Below, piece by piece: positions 1 through 10,381 of a DNA stretch of 64,000 nt (positions are counted from its first letter, which is position 1; each line of letters opens with the position of its first letter). The notes beneath the pieces were generated by a model. That model saw only the letters and a program-made list of their open reading frames with translations. It was not told the origin of the DNA and did no database searches. The position numbers and the translations under genes are program-made. Source of the stretch: Pseudomonas fluorescens Q2-87 (GTDB lineage: Bacteria; Pseudomonadota; Gammaproteobacteria; Pseudomonadales; Pseudomonadaceae); assembly GCF_000281895.1 (NCBI RefSeq), contig NZ_CM001558.1, positions 2,608,556-2,672,555 of the forward strand, written 5' to 3'.

Positions 1-633
1 CTCGTTCCACGCGGCGATGAACGCCAGCAGGCCGGTGGTGACCAGGGCCGGCCAAAGCAACGGCAACAGCACGCGGGTGAGGGTGACCCAGGGCGAGGCG
101 CCGTCCATGATGGCTGCCTCTTCCAGTTCATGGGGCAGTTGTCCCATGAAGGTCGTCAACACCCAGACGGTGAAGGGCAGAGTGAAAATCGTGTAGCTCA
201 GAATCAGCGCCCAGGACGTGTTGTACAGCCCCAGGGCGCGTATCACCTCGAACAATCCCGACAGCACCGCGACCTGGGGAAACATCGACACGCCAAGGAC
301 CAACATCAATACCGTGCCACGCCCCCGGAATTTCACCCGGCCCAAGGCGTAGGCGGCGGTCAGGCTGAGGAACAGCGCCAGGGTGACCACGCACAGCGCC
401 ACGACCAGCGAATTGCCAATCGCCCGTAGGAATGAGGCTTGGTTGAGTACTGCGGCGTAGTTGGAAAAGCCAGGGTTGTCGACCCAATAGCTCACCTGGA
501 ACAAGGCGCTGGAGGGCTTCAGCGACGTCACGATGGCGTAGTAGAAAGGAAATACCGCATACAGCAGTAAAAGCCCGATCAGGCACCAGAAGCCAAGGCG
601 CAACAAGGTTTTTTTCAGCTGGCGAGGGCTCAT
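1..633 (-). CDS. Sugar ABC transporter permease (MalG-type), 3' end outside window
   Basis: Inner-membrane permease of a carbohydrate ABC importer. The 211 residues visible begin MSPRQLKKTLL and include the first membrane span. The cytoplasmic EAA loop, which docks the ATPase, is visible near the left edge (EEAAIMDGASPWVTL followed by TRVLLPLL). The reading frame is open to base 1, so the C-terminus lies outside the window. The start codon overlaps the stop of the upstream permease (ATGA at 630-633), indicating translational coupling. The ATP-binding subunit is not in the window and probably lies beyond the left edge. The substrate is probably a disaccharide of the trehalose/maltose type, inferred from the binding protein. 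Confidence 0.9.
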   Translation of the reverse strand, partial: MSPRQLKKTLLRLGFWCLIGLLLLYAVFPFYYAIVTSLKPSSALFQVSYWVDNPGFSNYAAVLNQASFLRAIGNSLVVALCVVTLALFLSLTAAYALGRVKFRGRGTVLMLVLGVSMFPQVAVLSGLFEVIRALGLYNTSWALILSYTIFTLPFTVWVLTTFMGQLPHELEEAAIMDGASPWVTLTRVLLPLLWPALVTTGLLAFIAAWNE

Positions 634-1589
634 GAGCGCACCTCCAGTTGACGGCGTCCCAGGTACAGATAAAGCATGGCGATTATCGCAACGACCAGAA
701 ACAACAGGGTCGACGCGGCGCTGCCGTAGCCGACATCCTGGAACTCAACCAAGTGCTGGCGGGCATAGACCGACATGCTCATGGTGCTTGACGAGTTCGA
801 GGTCAGCACATAGATAACGTCGAACACTCGCAAGGAGTCGAGGATGCGAAAGATCGCCGCCACCAGCAAGGCAGGTACCAACAACGGCAGGGTGACCCGC
901 CAGAACACCTTCAATGGATGAATGCCATCGACCCGGGCGGCCTCGTAGCAGTCGCCCGGCAACATTTGCAAGGCTGCAAGCATCAGCAACGTCACAAAAG
1001 GAACCGTTTTCCAGACATCGACGATGATCACCGCCCACATCGACAAATCCGCGTCTGCCGTCCAGGCCAACGGCGCGTCAATCAGGCCAAGGCTCAGCAT
1101 CAAGTGATTGATGATCCCGAACTGGTCGTTGAGCATCCATGACCAGATCTTCGCCGAGACAATGGTAGGGATCGCCCAGGGAATCAGGATCAATGCGCGC
1201 ACCAAGGGACGTCCCGTAAACGTGACGTTCAACAGCAGCGCCACCATCAGCCCCAGGAAGATCTCCAGTCCGACCGACACCACAGTGAACTGCAAGGTGT
1301 TGCGCACGGCGTTCCACCATTGTGGGTCGACCAGGACGCCTGACCAGCCGGAACTATTGTGGAACAGGTAATTGCTCAAGCCGACGAAGGTGGCGCCGTG
1401 GGTGTCCGCCAGGCTGGCGTCGGTCAGGCTGAACCAGAATGTGCGCAATAGCGGCCAGGCTGCCACCAAGGCCAGGCAGAGCAACATCGGAGTGAGAAAC
1501 AGCCAGGCGGCGCGTACTCGACGACGCTGGAGCGGGGTCTCCCGGGAGGGCAGGTACTCGGGGGTTGCATGGGTAGCGGAGACAGACAT
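630..1589 (-). CDS. Sugar ABC transporter permease (MalF-type)
   Basis: A 319-residue inner-membrane permease that pairs with the MalG-type protein. A basic N-terminus precedes the first span (AAWLFLTPMLLCLALVAAWPL, about residues 28-48), and the EAA loop reads YEAARVDGIHPLKVF with TLPLL after it, near residue 215. The length fits the MalF/UgpA class that lacks the long periplasmic insert of enterobacterial MalF. The binding-protein gene ends 21 bp upstream, so the three genes form one operon. AAGGAAG stands upstream of the start as a Shine-Dalgarno sequence. Confidence 0.92.
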   Translation of the reverse strand: MSVSATHATPEYLPSRETPLQRRRVRAAWLFLTPMLLCLALVAAWPLLRTFWFSLTDASLADTHGATFVGLSNYLFHNSSGWSGVLVDPQWWNAVRNTLQFTVVSVGLEIFLGLMVALLLNVTFTGRPLVRALILIPWAIPTIVSAKIWSWMLNDQFGIINHLMLSLGLIDAPLAWTADADLSMWAVIIVDVWKTVPFVTLLMLAALQMLPGDCYEAARVDGIHPLKVFWRVTLPLLVPALLVAAIFRILDSLRVFDVIYVLTSNSSSTMSMSVYARQHLVEFQDVGYGSAASTLLFLVVAIIAMLYLYLGRRQLEVRS

Positions 1590-1610
1590 GGCGATTTTCT
1601 TCCTTGTGGC

Positions 1611-2885
1611 TTACCAGTTCCGGTGTTTGATGCGCGTCAGTTCGCTTTCCAGTTCCACCAGCGCCTGGTCGACGGGTCGCTCGCCCGACAGCACACCGTG
1701 CACTTGATCGAAGAACGCGTTGGAGACCCGCGGATAGCGTGAGGCGGTGATCGCGGCGGGGCGCATGACCCCATCGTTGAGGATGCTGTGCAGTTGGCTG
1801 TAGTACGGCATCGCCGCGAGCAGTTCGGGATCTGCGTAGAGGGATTCGATTACCGGGTTATAGGCGCCGACCAACGCACGGTGTTTTTGTTGTTGAGCGC
1901 TGCTGAGGTAGCTCACCAAGTCCGCGGCGAGTTTTGGATGAGCGCTGTAGCGCGATACTGCCAAGCCCCAGCCACCGAGCGTGGAGGCATGGGTGCCGGT
2001 TTCGCCACCGCGGGGCAGGGGCGCGACGCCAACCTTGTCTTTCACGGCGCTGTCCGGGCTCTGCACCAGGGCCCAGACATACGGCCAGTTGCGCATGAAC
2101 AGAGCATTGCCCGACTGGAACACGCCACGTCCTTCTTCCTCGGTGTAATTGAGCACGCCACGGGGGGAGATGTCGCCCACCCAGCTTTTCGCCAACGTCA
2201 AGGCCGCCCTCGCAGCCTGGCTGTTAATCACGATCTCGCCTTGTGAATTGACCAGGCCACCTGCTGGTTGGCTGCTGATCCATTCCAGCGCATTGCACGT
2301 CAAGCCCTCGTAGGCGCGGCCCTGGAACAGGTAGCCCCAGGCATTGGTGTTGCCGGCGCTGCGTTCGGCCTGTTGAACCGACCTGGCGGTAGCGGTCATT
2401 TCCTCCCAAGTCTGTGGCACCGGCTTGTTGTACTTCTCAAGCAGGTCCTTGCGGTAATACAAAAGCCCCGAATCGGTGAACCACGGCATGGTCACCAAGC
2501 GCCCGTTCACCGTGGCGTTATCCACCTGGGCCTGAAAGTAGCCCTGGGTCGCGTTGGCAGGAAGGAGTTCCCGCAAATCCATTAAATGCGTGGCCAGCAT
2601 GCCCGGCCACACCATATCGATCTGGATGATGTCGATGTCGCTGGATTGCGCACTGAGGATTTGTTGATAGAACGACAGCCGCTCGGTCGCCGAGTTTGGC
2701 GTGGACACGACTTCAACGCTGTTGCCGGTTTGTTTCGACCATGCCTCGACGGCCTCCTTGCAGAGTTGCAATTCCGCGCCCACGGCGCCGCAGGAGATCG
2801 TCAGATTGGCCGCCATAGAGAGGGAAGGAAACCCGATGCAAAGGCCGAGCAGCGCTGCGGGAAGGAGCGATTTGAGCTGTTTCAT
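1611..2885 (-). CDS. Sugar ABC transporter substrate-binding protein
   Basis: Periplasmic solute-binding protein of 424 residues (family 1 / MalE-like). The start at 2885 was preferred over the longer open frame to 3098 because it has an AGAGGG ribosome site and gives a clear Sec signal peptide (MKQLKSLLPAALLGLCIGFP, cleavage near SMA-A). The mature part begins NLTISCGAVGAELQLCKEAV and continues with STPNSATERL and the DIDIIQIDMVWPG segment, resembling trehalose/maltose-type binding proteins (ThuE/AglE). That substrate assignment is inference. It is the first gene of the operon and is transcribed away from the porin. Confidence 0.9.
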   Translation of the reverse strand: MKQLKSLLPAALLGLCIGFPSLSMAANLTISCGAVGAELQLCKEAVEAWSKQTGNSVEVVSTPNSATERLSFYQQILSAQSSDIDIIQIDMVWPGMLATHLMDLRELLPANATQGYFQAQVDNATVNGRLVTMPWFTDSGLLYYRKDLLEKYNKPVPQTWEEMTATARSVQQAERSAGNTNAWGYLFQGRAYEGLTCNALEWISSQPAGGLVNSQGEIVINSQAARAALTLAKSWVGDISPRGVLNYTEEEGRGVFQSGNALFMRNWPYVWALVQSPDSAVKDKVGVAPLPRGGETGTHASTLGGWGLAVSRYSAHPKLAADLVSYLSSAQQQKHRALVGAYNPVIESLYADPELLAAMPYYSQLHSILNDGVMRPAAITASRYPRVSNAFFDQVHGVLSGERPVDQALVELESELTRIKHRNW

Positions 2886-2915
2886 GAAGCCCTCTTTATT
2901 TTTGTTTTTAGAAAA

Positions 2916-2927
2916 GTTAACGTTAAC
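2916..2927. promoter_or_regulatory. Perfect 12-bp palindrome, probable LacI-type operator
   Basis: GTTAACGTTAAC is its own reverse complement and has the central CG typical of LacI-family operators. It sits in the 157-bp divergent region, 31 bp from the binding-protein start and about 115 bp from the porin start. It could repress both the importer and the porin. No LacI-family gene is in the window, so the cognate regulator is probably left of base 1. Confidence 0.55.
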
Positions 2928-3013
2928 ATCGCCAAATGTAGCAGTGTATTTGCGGTGAGGCATCCTTTTTTTCCTGGATTTAGACAATTCAGAAAAGGTC
3001 GGTTGCGGGACAG

Positions 3014-3021
3014 AACAATAA
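3014..3021 (+). promoter_or_regulatory. Crc/Hfq catabolite-repression motif (AACAATAA)
   Basis: AACAATAA matches the AAYAAYAA CA-motif bound by Hfq with Crc on Pseudomonas mRNAs. It lies 21 bases before the porin ATG and is followed by further A-rich sequence, where binding would block ribosome access. The match is direct; function is inferred. Confidence 0.5.
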
Positions 3022-4599
<1,578 letters not shown>

Positions 4600-4644
4600 G
4601 TTTCGTCTTGCAGGATTCACAAGCTTAGAGAGATGCCCGTGGTG

Positions 4645-4732
4645 CCTGTGGAAGCGAGCTCGCGATAGCGGTATTCAGCTAGTTCACTGTTGGATTAGCT
4701 GTCCTCTTCGCGAGCAAGCTCGCTTCCACAGG
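4645..4732. repeat. REP inverted pair
   Basis: Two inverted copies of a Pseudomonas REP core: CCTGTGGAAGCGAGCTCGCG at the left and CGCGAGCAAGCTCGCTTCCA at the right, about 45 bp apart. The pair lies between the convergent 3' ends of the porin and the IclR gene, where it can act as a bidirectional end structure. Confidence 0.85.
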
Positions 4733-4760
4733 TTTAATGGGCTCTGGGTTGGCACACGAC

Positions 4761-5543
4761 TCAACCTGGATGCCACCCCAACTGGCTCGAAATCTGTTGG
4801 CTGGCTTGCATCAGCTGTTTGACATAGTCCTGCTTCAACTCCTCCCTGAAGCGAAAGCACGGGAAGGACACGCTCATCCCACCGATGACATGACCAAAAC
4901 GGTCACGAATCGGTGCCGCCAGGCAGCGCATGTTGTCTTCGAACTCTTCATGGTCTTCGGCATAGCCTTGCCGGCGGACGGTTTCCAGTTCCTGCAGGTA
5001 CGCCTCGACGCTGGTCAAGGTGTTGGCCGTTCGGCGCTCGAAGCTTTCTTCTGCCAGGTGCGCGAGTAACTCCTGCTCTTCGAGCCAGGCCATCAGCACC
5101 TTGCCGATGCCGGTGCAGTACAGCGGCGCGCGCCGGCCGATGCGCGAGTACATGCGAAGGTTGTACTTGGAGTCGATCTTGTGCACGTAGACGATGCTGC
5201 CCTCGTCGAGAATCCCCAGGTGCACCGTCTCGCCGGTCAGTTCGTTGATCCGGCGCATGCCCGGTTCCGCTTCCCGAACGATGTCCAGGTGGGGCAGGGC
5301 CTGGGCCCCCAGTTCGAATAGCCGGACGCTGAGGCGATAGCGATCCTCGGCATCCTGCACCACATACCCACGGGCCTTGAGCGACTGCAAGAAGCGATAG
5401 ACCGTGGCTTTGGACATGTCCAGTTTGTTGGCGATTTCCGAGACGCCGCTTTCTTCCGGATGCTCGGCCAAGGCCTCGAGTACGGCCATGGTCCGGCCGA
5501 CTGCCGACACCTGGTCGTTGCTTGGGATGACGCTGTTGTCCAT
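4761..5543 (-). CDS. IclR-family regulator (KdgR-like)
   Basis: DNA-binding regulator of 260 residues. The N-terminal winged HTH (about 17-75) contains SEIANKLDMSKATVYRFLQSL. The C-terminal IclR effector domain includes VHLGILDEGSIVYVHKIDS, the PLYCTGIGKVLMAW segment and the GGMSVSFPCFRF segment. The start at 5543 has GGAG seven bases upstream; the extra 14 residues of the longer frame look spurious. It is divergent from the hexuronate operon across two KdgR-like boxes, one 48 bp upstream of its own start, which implies autoregulation and control of the operon. The probable inducer is 2-keto-3-deoxygluconate or its phosphate, by analogy with KdgR. Confidence 0.88.
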   Translation of the reverse strand: MDNSVIPSNDQVSAVGRTMAVLEALAEHPEESGVSEIANKLDMSKATVYRFLQSLKARGYVVQDAEDRYRLSVRLFELGAQALPHLDIVREAEPGMRRINELTGETVHLGILDEGSIVYVHKIDSKYNLRMYSRIGRRAPLYCTGIGKVLMAWLEEQELLAHLAEESFERRTANTLTSVEAYLQELETVRRQGYAEDHEEFEDNMRCLAAPIRDRFGHVIGGMSVSFPCFRFREELKQDYVKQLMQASQQISSQLGWHPG

Positions 5544-5590
5544 GAAGGCTCCAACGTGAAAAGTAAAACCCAAGGATATACGCAAGCAGA

Positions 5591-5608
5591 TTAAAACGCT
5601 GTTTCATT
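5591..5608 (-). promoter_or_regulatory. KdgR-like operator 1
   Basis: Read on the minus strand it is AATGAAACAGCGTTTTAA, an imperfect inverted repeat resembling the enterobacterial KdgR box (AATGAAAC...GTTTCATT). It differs from operator 2 at only two of 18 positions and lies upstream of the IclR gene. Confidence 0.65.
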
Positions 5609-5613
5609 TTTTC

Positions 5614-5641
5614 TTGACGAGGGAAAAAATCTGACTAGACT
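5614..5641 (+). promoter_or_regulatory. Probable sigma-70 promoter of the hexuronate operon
   Basis: TTGACG (5614-5619) and TAGACT (5636-5641) are separated by 16 bp and resemble -35 and -10 hexamers. The promoter is bracketed by the two KdgR-like boxes; the downstream one would cover the first transcribed bases, a layout suited to repression. Confidence 0.5.
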
Positions 5642-5657
5642 CGGGCCTTGAGAGAAA

Positions 5658-5675
5658 AATGAAACGCCGTTTTAA
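5658..5675 (+). promoter_or_regulatory. KdgR-like operator 2
   Basis: AATGAAACGCCGTTTTAA on the plus strand, 16/18 identical to operator 1 and in the opposite orientation. It lies 22 bp before the kinase start and just downstream of the predicted promoter. Confidence 0.65.
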
Positions 5676-5696
5676 AAAAACACAAAAAGGCGCGTA

Positions 5697-6692
5697 ATGA
5701 TGAATCAAACACGGACCCATGGCTCGCATACCTGCCCCTTGAAAGTGGCGCTGGTGGGCGAGTGCATGATCGAGATGCGCGGCGAGCCGGGTGCAGTGAT
5801 TACCCAGACCTTCGGCGGCGACACGCTCAACACGGCGGTCTACCTGGCGCGATTGACTCCTCGTGCCGCAGTGACGGTTGACTATGTGACGGCCGTGGGC
5901 AGCGATGCATTCAGCGTGGCCATGCGCCGCTCCTGGCTGAACGAAGGGGTCGCCGACGCCCATGTACGGGTGTTCGAAGATGCACTGCCGGGCCTGTATT
6001 TCATCCAGACCGATCTGCACGGCGAGCGGCGTTTTCTTTACTGGCGTGGTGAAGCAGCGGCACGGCGCATGTTCGATGGTCCCGAGGCCGACGCGACGCT
6101 GAATGCGCTGGCGGATTTCGACTACGTCTATCTGAGCGGCATCAGCCTGGCGATCCTGACCCTCGATGGCCGCGAGCGCTTGATGCACGCCTTGCAGCGC
6201 GCTCGCCGAGCAGGCACCCGCATCGTCTTCGACAACAACTACCGTCCCCATCTCTGGCCCGATCCGGAAACGGCGCGTCAGGCCTACCGCGACCTCCTGC
6301 ACCTGACCGACCTGGCCCTGGTCACTTGGGAAGATGACGCCATCCTGTTTGGCTATCCCGACGCTGACGCTTTGTTCAGCGCCTATGCGCAGGCCGGAAT
6401 CGGCGAGGTGGTGCTCAAGCGCGGCGCGGCTTCCTGCCTGATCCAATGCCCGGCGGGCCGTTTCGAAGTGCCCGCGCAAAACGTTGCCCACGTCATCGAC
6501 ACCACTGCCGCCGGCGATTCGTTCAGCGCCGCTTACCTGGCTTGCCGCCTGCAAGGCGGGGAGCCGACGCAGGCCGCGCGCTGGGGCCATCGCCTGGCTG
6601 CCCAGGTCGTTCAGTTTCGGGGTGCACTGATTCCCCCGGCGGCCATGCCGAACATGGGCACGTCCTCACTTCCTTCTGTTGCACAGGTCTGA
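5697..6692 (+). CDS. kdgK: PfkB-family sugar kinase, probable 2-keto-3-deoxygluconate kinase
   Basis: Cytoplasmic kinase of 331 residues that probably phosphorylates 2-keto-3-deoxygluconate (KDG), made by the dehydratases encoded downstream, to the Entner-Doudoroff intermediate KDPG. PfkB hallmarks are the N-terminal [10 protein letters not shown], the [16 protein letters not shown] glycine motif, and the C-terminal anion-hole/catalytic signature [13 protein letters not shown]. The signature has Ala-Ala-Gly-Asp where Gly-Ala-Gly-Asp is more common, but the catalytic Asp is present. It is the first gene of the operon, and its stop lies 4 bp before the manD start. Substrate specificity is inferred from context. 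Confidence 0.82.
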   Translation: MMNQTRTHGSHTCPLKVALVGECMIEMRGEPGAVITQTFGGDTLNTAVYLARLTPRAAVTVDYVTAVGSDAFSVAMRRSWLNEGVADAHVRVFEDALPGLYFIQTDLHGERRFLYWRGEAAARRMFDGPEADATLNALADFDYVYLSGISLAILTLDGRERLMHALQRARRAGTRIVFDNNYRPHLWPDPETARQAYRDLLHLTDLALVTWEDDAILFGYPDADALFSAYAQAGIGEVVLKRGAASCLIQCPAGRFEVPAQNVAHVIDTTAAGDSFSAAYLACRLQGGEPTQAARWGHRLAAQVVQFRGALIPPAAMPNMGTSSLPSVAQV

Positions 6693-6696
6693 CTTT

Positions 6697-7908
6697 ATGA
6701 AAATTGTTGAAGCGCGCGTCATTGTTACCTGCCCGGGCCGCAATTTGGTCACCTTGAAGATCGTCACGGACGAAGGCATTTACGGCATCGGTGATGCGAC
6801 CTTGAACGGCCGCGAACTGGCGGTCGTCGCTTATCTGGAAGAGCATGTCCTCCCGGCGCTGATCGGCCGCGACGCCCACCGCATCGAGGACATCTGGCAG
6901 TACCTGTACCGTGGCGCCTACTGGCGGCGGGGCCCGGTGACCATGACCGCCATCGCCGCCGTCGATGTGGCGCTCTGGGACATCAAGGCCAAGACGGCGA
7001 ACATGCCGTTGTATCAGCTGCTCGGCGGCAAGAGCCGGGAGCGGGTGATGGTCTACGGGCACGCCACCGGTAAAGACATCGAAGGTTGCCTGGATGAAGT
7101 CGCCCGCCACGTCGAATTGGGCTACAAGGCCGTGCGCGTGCAGTGTGGGATCCCGGGTATCGCCACCACGTATGGCGTCGCCAAGCGCAGCGGTGAACGC
7201 TATGAGCCTGCCGACAGCGATCTGCCGGCTGAACACGTCTGGGACACGGCCAAGTATCTCAACTACGTGCCCAAGCTGTTTGCCGCCGTGCGCGAGCGTT
7301 TTGGCGACGACCTGCACATCCTGCATGACGTGCACCATCGCCTGACGCCCATCGAAGCGGGGCGCCTGGGCAAGGCCGTGGAGCCGTACAACCTGTTCTG
7401 GCTCGAAGACTGTACGCCGGCGGAAAACCAGCAGGCCTTTCGCCTGATTCGCCAGCACACCACCACACCGTTGGCCGTGGGCGAGGTGTTCAACTCCATC
7501 CATGACTGCCGCGAGTTGATCCAGGAACAACTGATCGATTACATCCGCACGACGCTGGTGCATGCCGGCGGCATCACCCATGTGCGGCGCATCGCCGATT
7601 TTGCCGCGCTGTTCCAGGTGCGCACCGGCTTTCACGGCGCCACCGACCTGTCGCCGGTGTGCATGGGCGCGGCCCTGCATTTCGACACCTGGGTGCCCAA
7701 TTTCGGCATCCAGGAACACATGCCTCACGAAGCACGCATCGATGAAGTCTTCCCCCATGCCTATCGCTTCGAGGACGGCCACTTCACCCCGGGCGATGCA
7801 CCGGGGCACGGCGTCGATATCGACGAAAACCTGGCTCGCCAATACCCCTACAAGCGCGCCAGCCTGCCAGTCAACCGTCTCGAAGACGGCACGCTCTGGC
7901 ATTGGTGA
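6697..7908 (+). CDS. manD: D-mannonate dehydratase, enolase superfamily (ManD/RspA)
   Basis: Enolase-superfamily acid-sugar dehydratase of 403 residues, converting D-mannonate (possibly also D-gluconate) to KDG. The start at the ATG giving [10 protein letters not shown] was chosen; a TTG six codons upstream lies inside the kinase. Visible ManD residues are Arg147 and Tyr159 of the catalytic pair, metal ligands Asp211, Glu237 and Glu263, and His213 in the HDVHH motif. The protein belongs to the RspA ('starvation sensing') group, whose members range from efficient to very slow mannonate dehydratases. An unrelated mannonate dehydratase (UxuA) ends the same operon, so the true physiological substrate here is open. 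Confidence 0.88.
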   Translation: MKIVEARVIVTCPGRNLVTLKIVTDEGIYGIGDATLNGRELAVVAYLEEHVLPALIGRDAHRIEDIWQYLYRGAYWRRGPVTMTAIAAVDVALWDIKAKTANMPLYQLLGGKSRERVMVYGHATGKDIEGCLDEVARHVELGYKAVRVQCGIPGIATTYGVAKRSGERYEPADSDLPAEHVWDTAKYLNYVPKLFAAVRERFGDDLHILHDVHHRLTPIEAGRLGKAVEPYNLFWLEDCTPAENQQAFRLIRQHTTTPLAVGEVFNSIHDCRELIQEQLIDYIRTTLVHAGGITHVRRIADFAALFQVRTGFHGATDLSPVCMGAALHFDTWVPNFGIQEHMPHEARIDEVFPHAYRFEDGHFTPGDAPGHGVDIDENLARQYPYKRASLPVNRLEDGTLWHW

Positions 7909-7961
7909 AACAGTCTTGCCCATTCAACAAACGGGGCGAGTGTCCCGTCAGGAGTGACCCG

Positions 7962-8993
7962 ATGAAAGCGTTCCAGGTAAGAGCACCCTTCGAGTTCGGG
8001 TTGGCCCAGGTCGACTCGCCGCAGGTTGCCCGTGGCGAAGTCCAGGTCGATGTAGCCTATGCCGGCATCTGTGGCTCGGACATGCACATCATTCACGGGC
8101 AGAACGCATTCGTGCGTTTCCCCCGTGTCACCGGCCATGAGTTTTCCGGGGTGGTCCGGCAAGTCGGCGAAGGCGTAGAACACCTTCAAACGGGCGACCG
8201 CGTGTGCATTGATCCGGTGATCAGCTGCGGCACCTGCTATCCGTGTCGCATCGGTCGGCCCAACGTCTGCACCCGGCTGCAAGTGATCGGCGTGCACCGC
8301 GACGGCGGCTTCAGCGAGCAGGTTTGCGTACCGGCGCAAAATGCCCACCGCTTGCCCGATTCGATGTCCCTCAGCCACGGCGCCTTGGTCGAGCCTTATT
8401 CCATTGCCCTGAACGTGCTCGATCGCATGCAACCCCATCCGGGCGACAGCGTGCTGATCTACGGTGCCGGTGTCATCGGCCTGACGTTGGTGCAGATGGC
8501 CCGGGCGCTGGGCCTGACCGACATCACCGTGACCGATGTCATCGACAGCCGCCTGGAAACGGCGCGGGCACTCGGCGCGAGCCGGACCCTCAACGGCCAG
8601 GAAGTCGATGTCGAAGCAACCATGCGAGAACTCACCCAGGGCGAGGGCGTGCCGTTGATTGTCGATGCCGCCTGCATTCCCGCGCTGATGCCGCAGATGG
8701 TGCGCCTGGCTTCGCCGGCCGGTCGCATCGGCTTGCTGGGCTTCAATGCCACGCCCAGCGACCTGGTGCAGCTGGAAATGATCAAGAAAGAACTGACCCT
8801 GGTGGGCTCACGGCTTAACAACCGCAAGTTCCCCAAGGTGATCGAGCTGATCGCCAGCGGCCAGTTGCAGGTCCAGGACCTGATCAGCCATCGCGTCACC
8901 TTCGACGACATGCCCGGCGCCATCGAGCTGATCGAAAAACACCCTGAGCAAACCCGAAAAATCCTGGTGGAGCTGACGAGCGCCCATCACTGA
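7962..8993 (+). CDS. rspB: Zinc-dependent alcohol dehydrogenase, RspB-like
   Basis: NAD(P)-dependent medium-chain dehydrogenase of 343 residues. The start at 7962 (MKAFQVRAPFEF) is set by AGGAGTG five bases upstream; the longer frame begins inside manD. Visible features are the catalytic zinc ligands (GICGSDMHI and GHEFSG with Cys, His and Glu), the structural-zinc cysteine cluster (CGTCYPCRIGRPNVC, about 90-104) and the nucleotide-binding IYGAGVIGLTLV. RspB-like enzymes next to ManD have been linked to oxidation of L-gulonate or L-idonate at C5, which would feed fructuronate to UxuB. That link is family knowledge plus inference. Confidence 0.82.
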   Translation: MKAFQVRAPFEFGLAQVDSPQVARGEVQVDVAYAGICGSDMHIIHGQNAFVRFPRVTGHEFSGVVRQVGEGVEHLQTGDRVCIDPVISCGTCYPCRIGRPNVCTRLQVIGVHRDGGFSEQVCVPAQNAHRLPDSMSLSHGALVEPYSIALNVLDRMQPHPGDSVLIYGAGVIGLTLVQMARALGLTDITVTDVIDSRLETARALGASRTLNGQEVDVEATMRELTQGEGVPLIVDAACIPALMPQMVRLASPAGRIGLLGFNATPSDLVQLEMIKKELTLVGSRLNNRKFPKVIELIASGQLQVQDLISHRVTFDDMPGAIELIEKHPEQTRKILVELTSAHH

Positions 8994-9071
8994 GTCGTTG
9001 GTCTCACCGGTTTCATCGTGCCTGTAATGGGCATCCTCACCGAATAAACACAACAAGCGGGAGGTTCCACC

Positions 9072-10364
9072 ATGTTTGGTCAAGGACGTAGCTTAATCAT
9101 CATCATGCTGTTCCTGGCCGGGGTCATCAACTACCTCGACCGGTCGGCATTGTCCGTCGCGGCCCCTTTCATCCAGAAGGACTACGGTCTTAGCACGGGT
9201 GAGATGGGCATGATCTTCAGTAGCTTTTTCGTCGGCTATGCCGCCTTCAACTTCATCGGTGGCTGGGCCGCCGACCGCTACGGCGCCAAGACCACCTTAC
9301 TGCTGGCAATGGTGCTGTGGTCGCTGTTCAGTGGCCTGACCGTGCTGACGGTGGGCTTTGCTTCACTGGTGCTCATCCGGATTCTGTTCGGCATGGGTGA
9401 AGGACCGCTGAGCGTCACCACCAGCAAGATGGTCAACAATTGGTACACCCCCAAACGCAGGGCTCGGGCGATAGGCGCGTCGATGTCCGGCACACCGCTG
9501 GGCGGGGCGATTTCCGGCCCGGTGGTGGGCTTCATCGCCGTCACCTACGGCTGGAAGATGTCGTTCATTATCATCATGGTGATCGGCCTGGTCTGGGCCG
9601 CGGTGTGGTTCAAGTTCGTCAGGGAACGGCCAGTGGGCGAGGGCGCTGAGGATATTCTTCGCGCCGAGGGGCAAAGCGAGTTGGCGGCACAACCGGTGCT
9701 CCCGCTGCGCTTCTACCTCAAGCAGCCGACGGTGCTGTTCACCTCCCTGGCGTTCTTTTCCTACAACTACACGCTGTTCTTCTTCCTGACCTGGTTCCCC
9801 AGCTACCTGACCATGGCCCACGGCCTGAACGTCAAGGACATGAGCATCGCCACGGTCATTCCGTGGGTGTTGGGCTTCCTCGGCCTGGCCCTGGGTGGTT
9901 TCATTTCCGACTTCGTGTTCAAGAAGACCGGGCGGATGATGTTCTCGCGCAAGGTGGTATTGGTGACGTGCCTGTTGGCCTGCGCTGCCTGCATCGCGTG
10001 TGCCGGGATGGTCAGCACGCTGTATCCGGCGGTCATTCTCGTCGCCTTGGCGGTGTTCTTCCTTTACCTCACCGGCGCCATTTACTGGGCGATCATTCAG
10101 GACACCGTTCCGGCGGCGCGGGTTGGCGGCGTGAGTGGTTTCATGCATTTCCTGGCGAACACATCGGGGATCATTGGCCCAACCCTCACCGGCTTTTTGG
10201 TGCAGTTCACCGGTTCGTTCACCAGTGCATTCCTGCTGGCGGGGCTGCTGACCGTGATTGGTGCCGCGTGTGTGGCGCGTTATGTGAAACCGCTGGCGGT
10301 GGCTGACGCCGGCGACTTGGCGGCAAAACGCCCGCAATCGGCTTCGGCCCTGAGCCACCCCTGA
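9072..10364 (+). CDS. MFS anion/hexuronate transporter (ExuT/GudP type)
   Basis: Inner-membrane proton symporter of 430 residues with about 12 hydrophobic spans, in the anion:cation symporter branch of the MFS. Family signatures are the N-terminal FLAGVINYLDRSALSVAAPF, the MGMIFSSFFVGYAAFNFIGG stretch with the ADRYGAKTTL loop, and the GEGPLSVTTSKMVNNWY segment. A GGGAGG ribosome site is seven bases from the ATG. By context it imports the hexuronate or aldonate (fructuronate, mannonate, gulonate or similar) that the flanking enzymes degrade. It is the only transporter in the operon. Confidence 0.87.
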   Translation: MFGQGRSLIIIMLFLAGVINYLDRSALSVAAPFIQKDYGLSTGEMGMIFSSFFVGYAAFNFIGGWAADRYGAKTTLLLAMVLWSLFSGLTVLTVGFASLVLIRILFGMGEGPLSVTTSKMVNNWYTPKRRARAIGASMSGTPLGGAISGPVVGFIAVTYGWKMSFIIIMVIGLVWAAVWFKFVRERPVGEGAEDILRAEGQSELAAQPVLPLRFYLKQPTVLFTSLAFFSYNYTLFFFLTWFPSYLTMAHGLNVKDMSIATVIPWVLGFLGLALGGFISDFVFKKTGRMMFSRKVVLVTCLLACAACIACAGMVSTLYPAVILVALAVFFLYLTGAIYWAIIQDTVPAARVGGVSGFMHFLANTSGIIGPTLTGFLVQFTGSFTSAFLLAGLLTVIGAACVARYVKPLAVADAGDLAAKRPQSASALSHP

Positions 10365-10381
10365 ACAGAAGGAGCGTGTCG

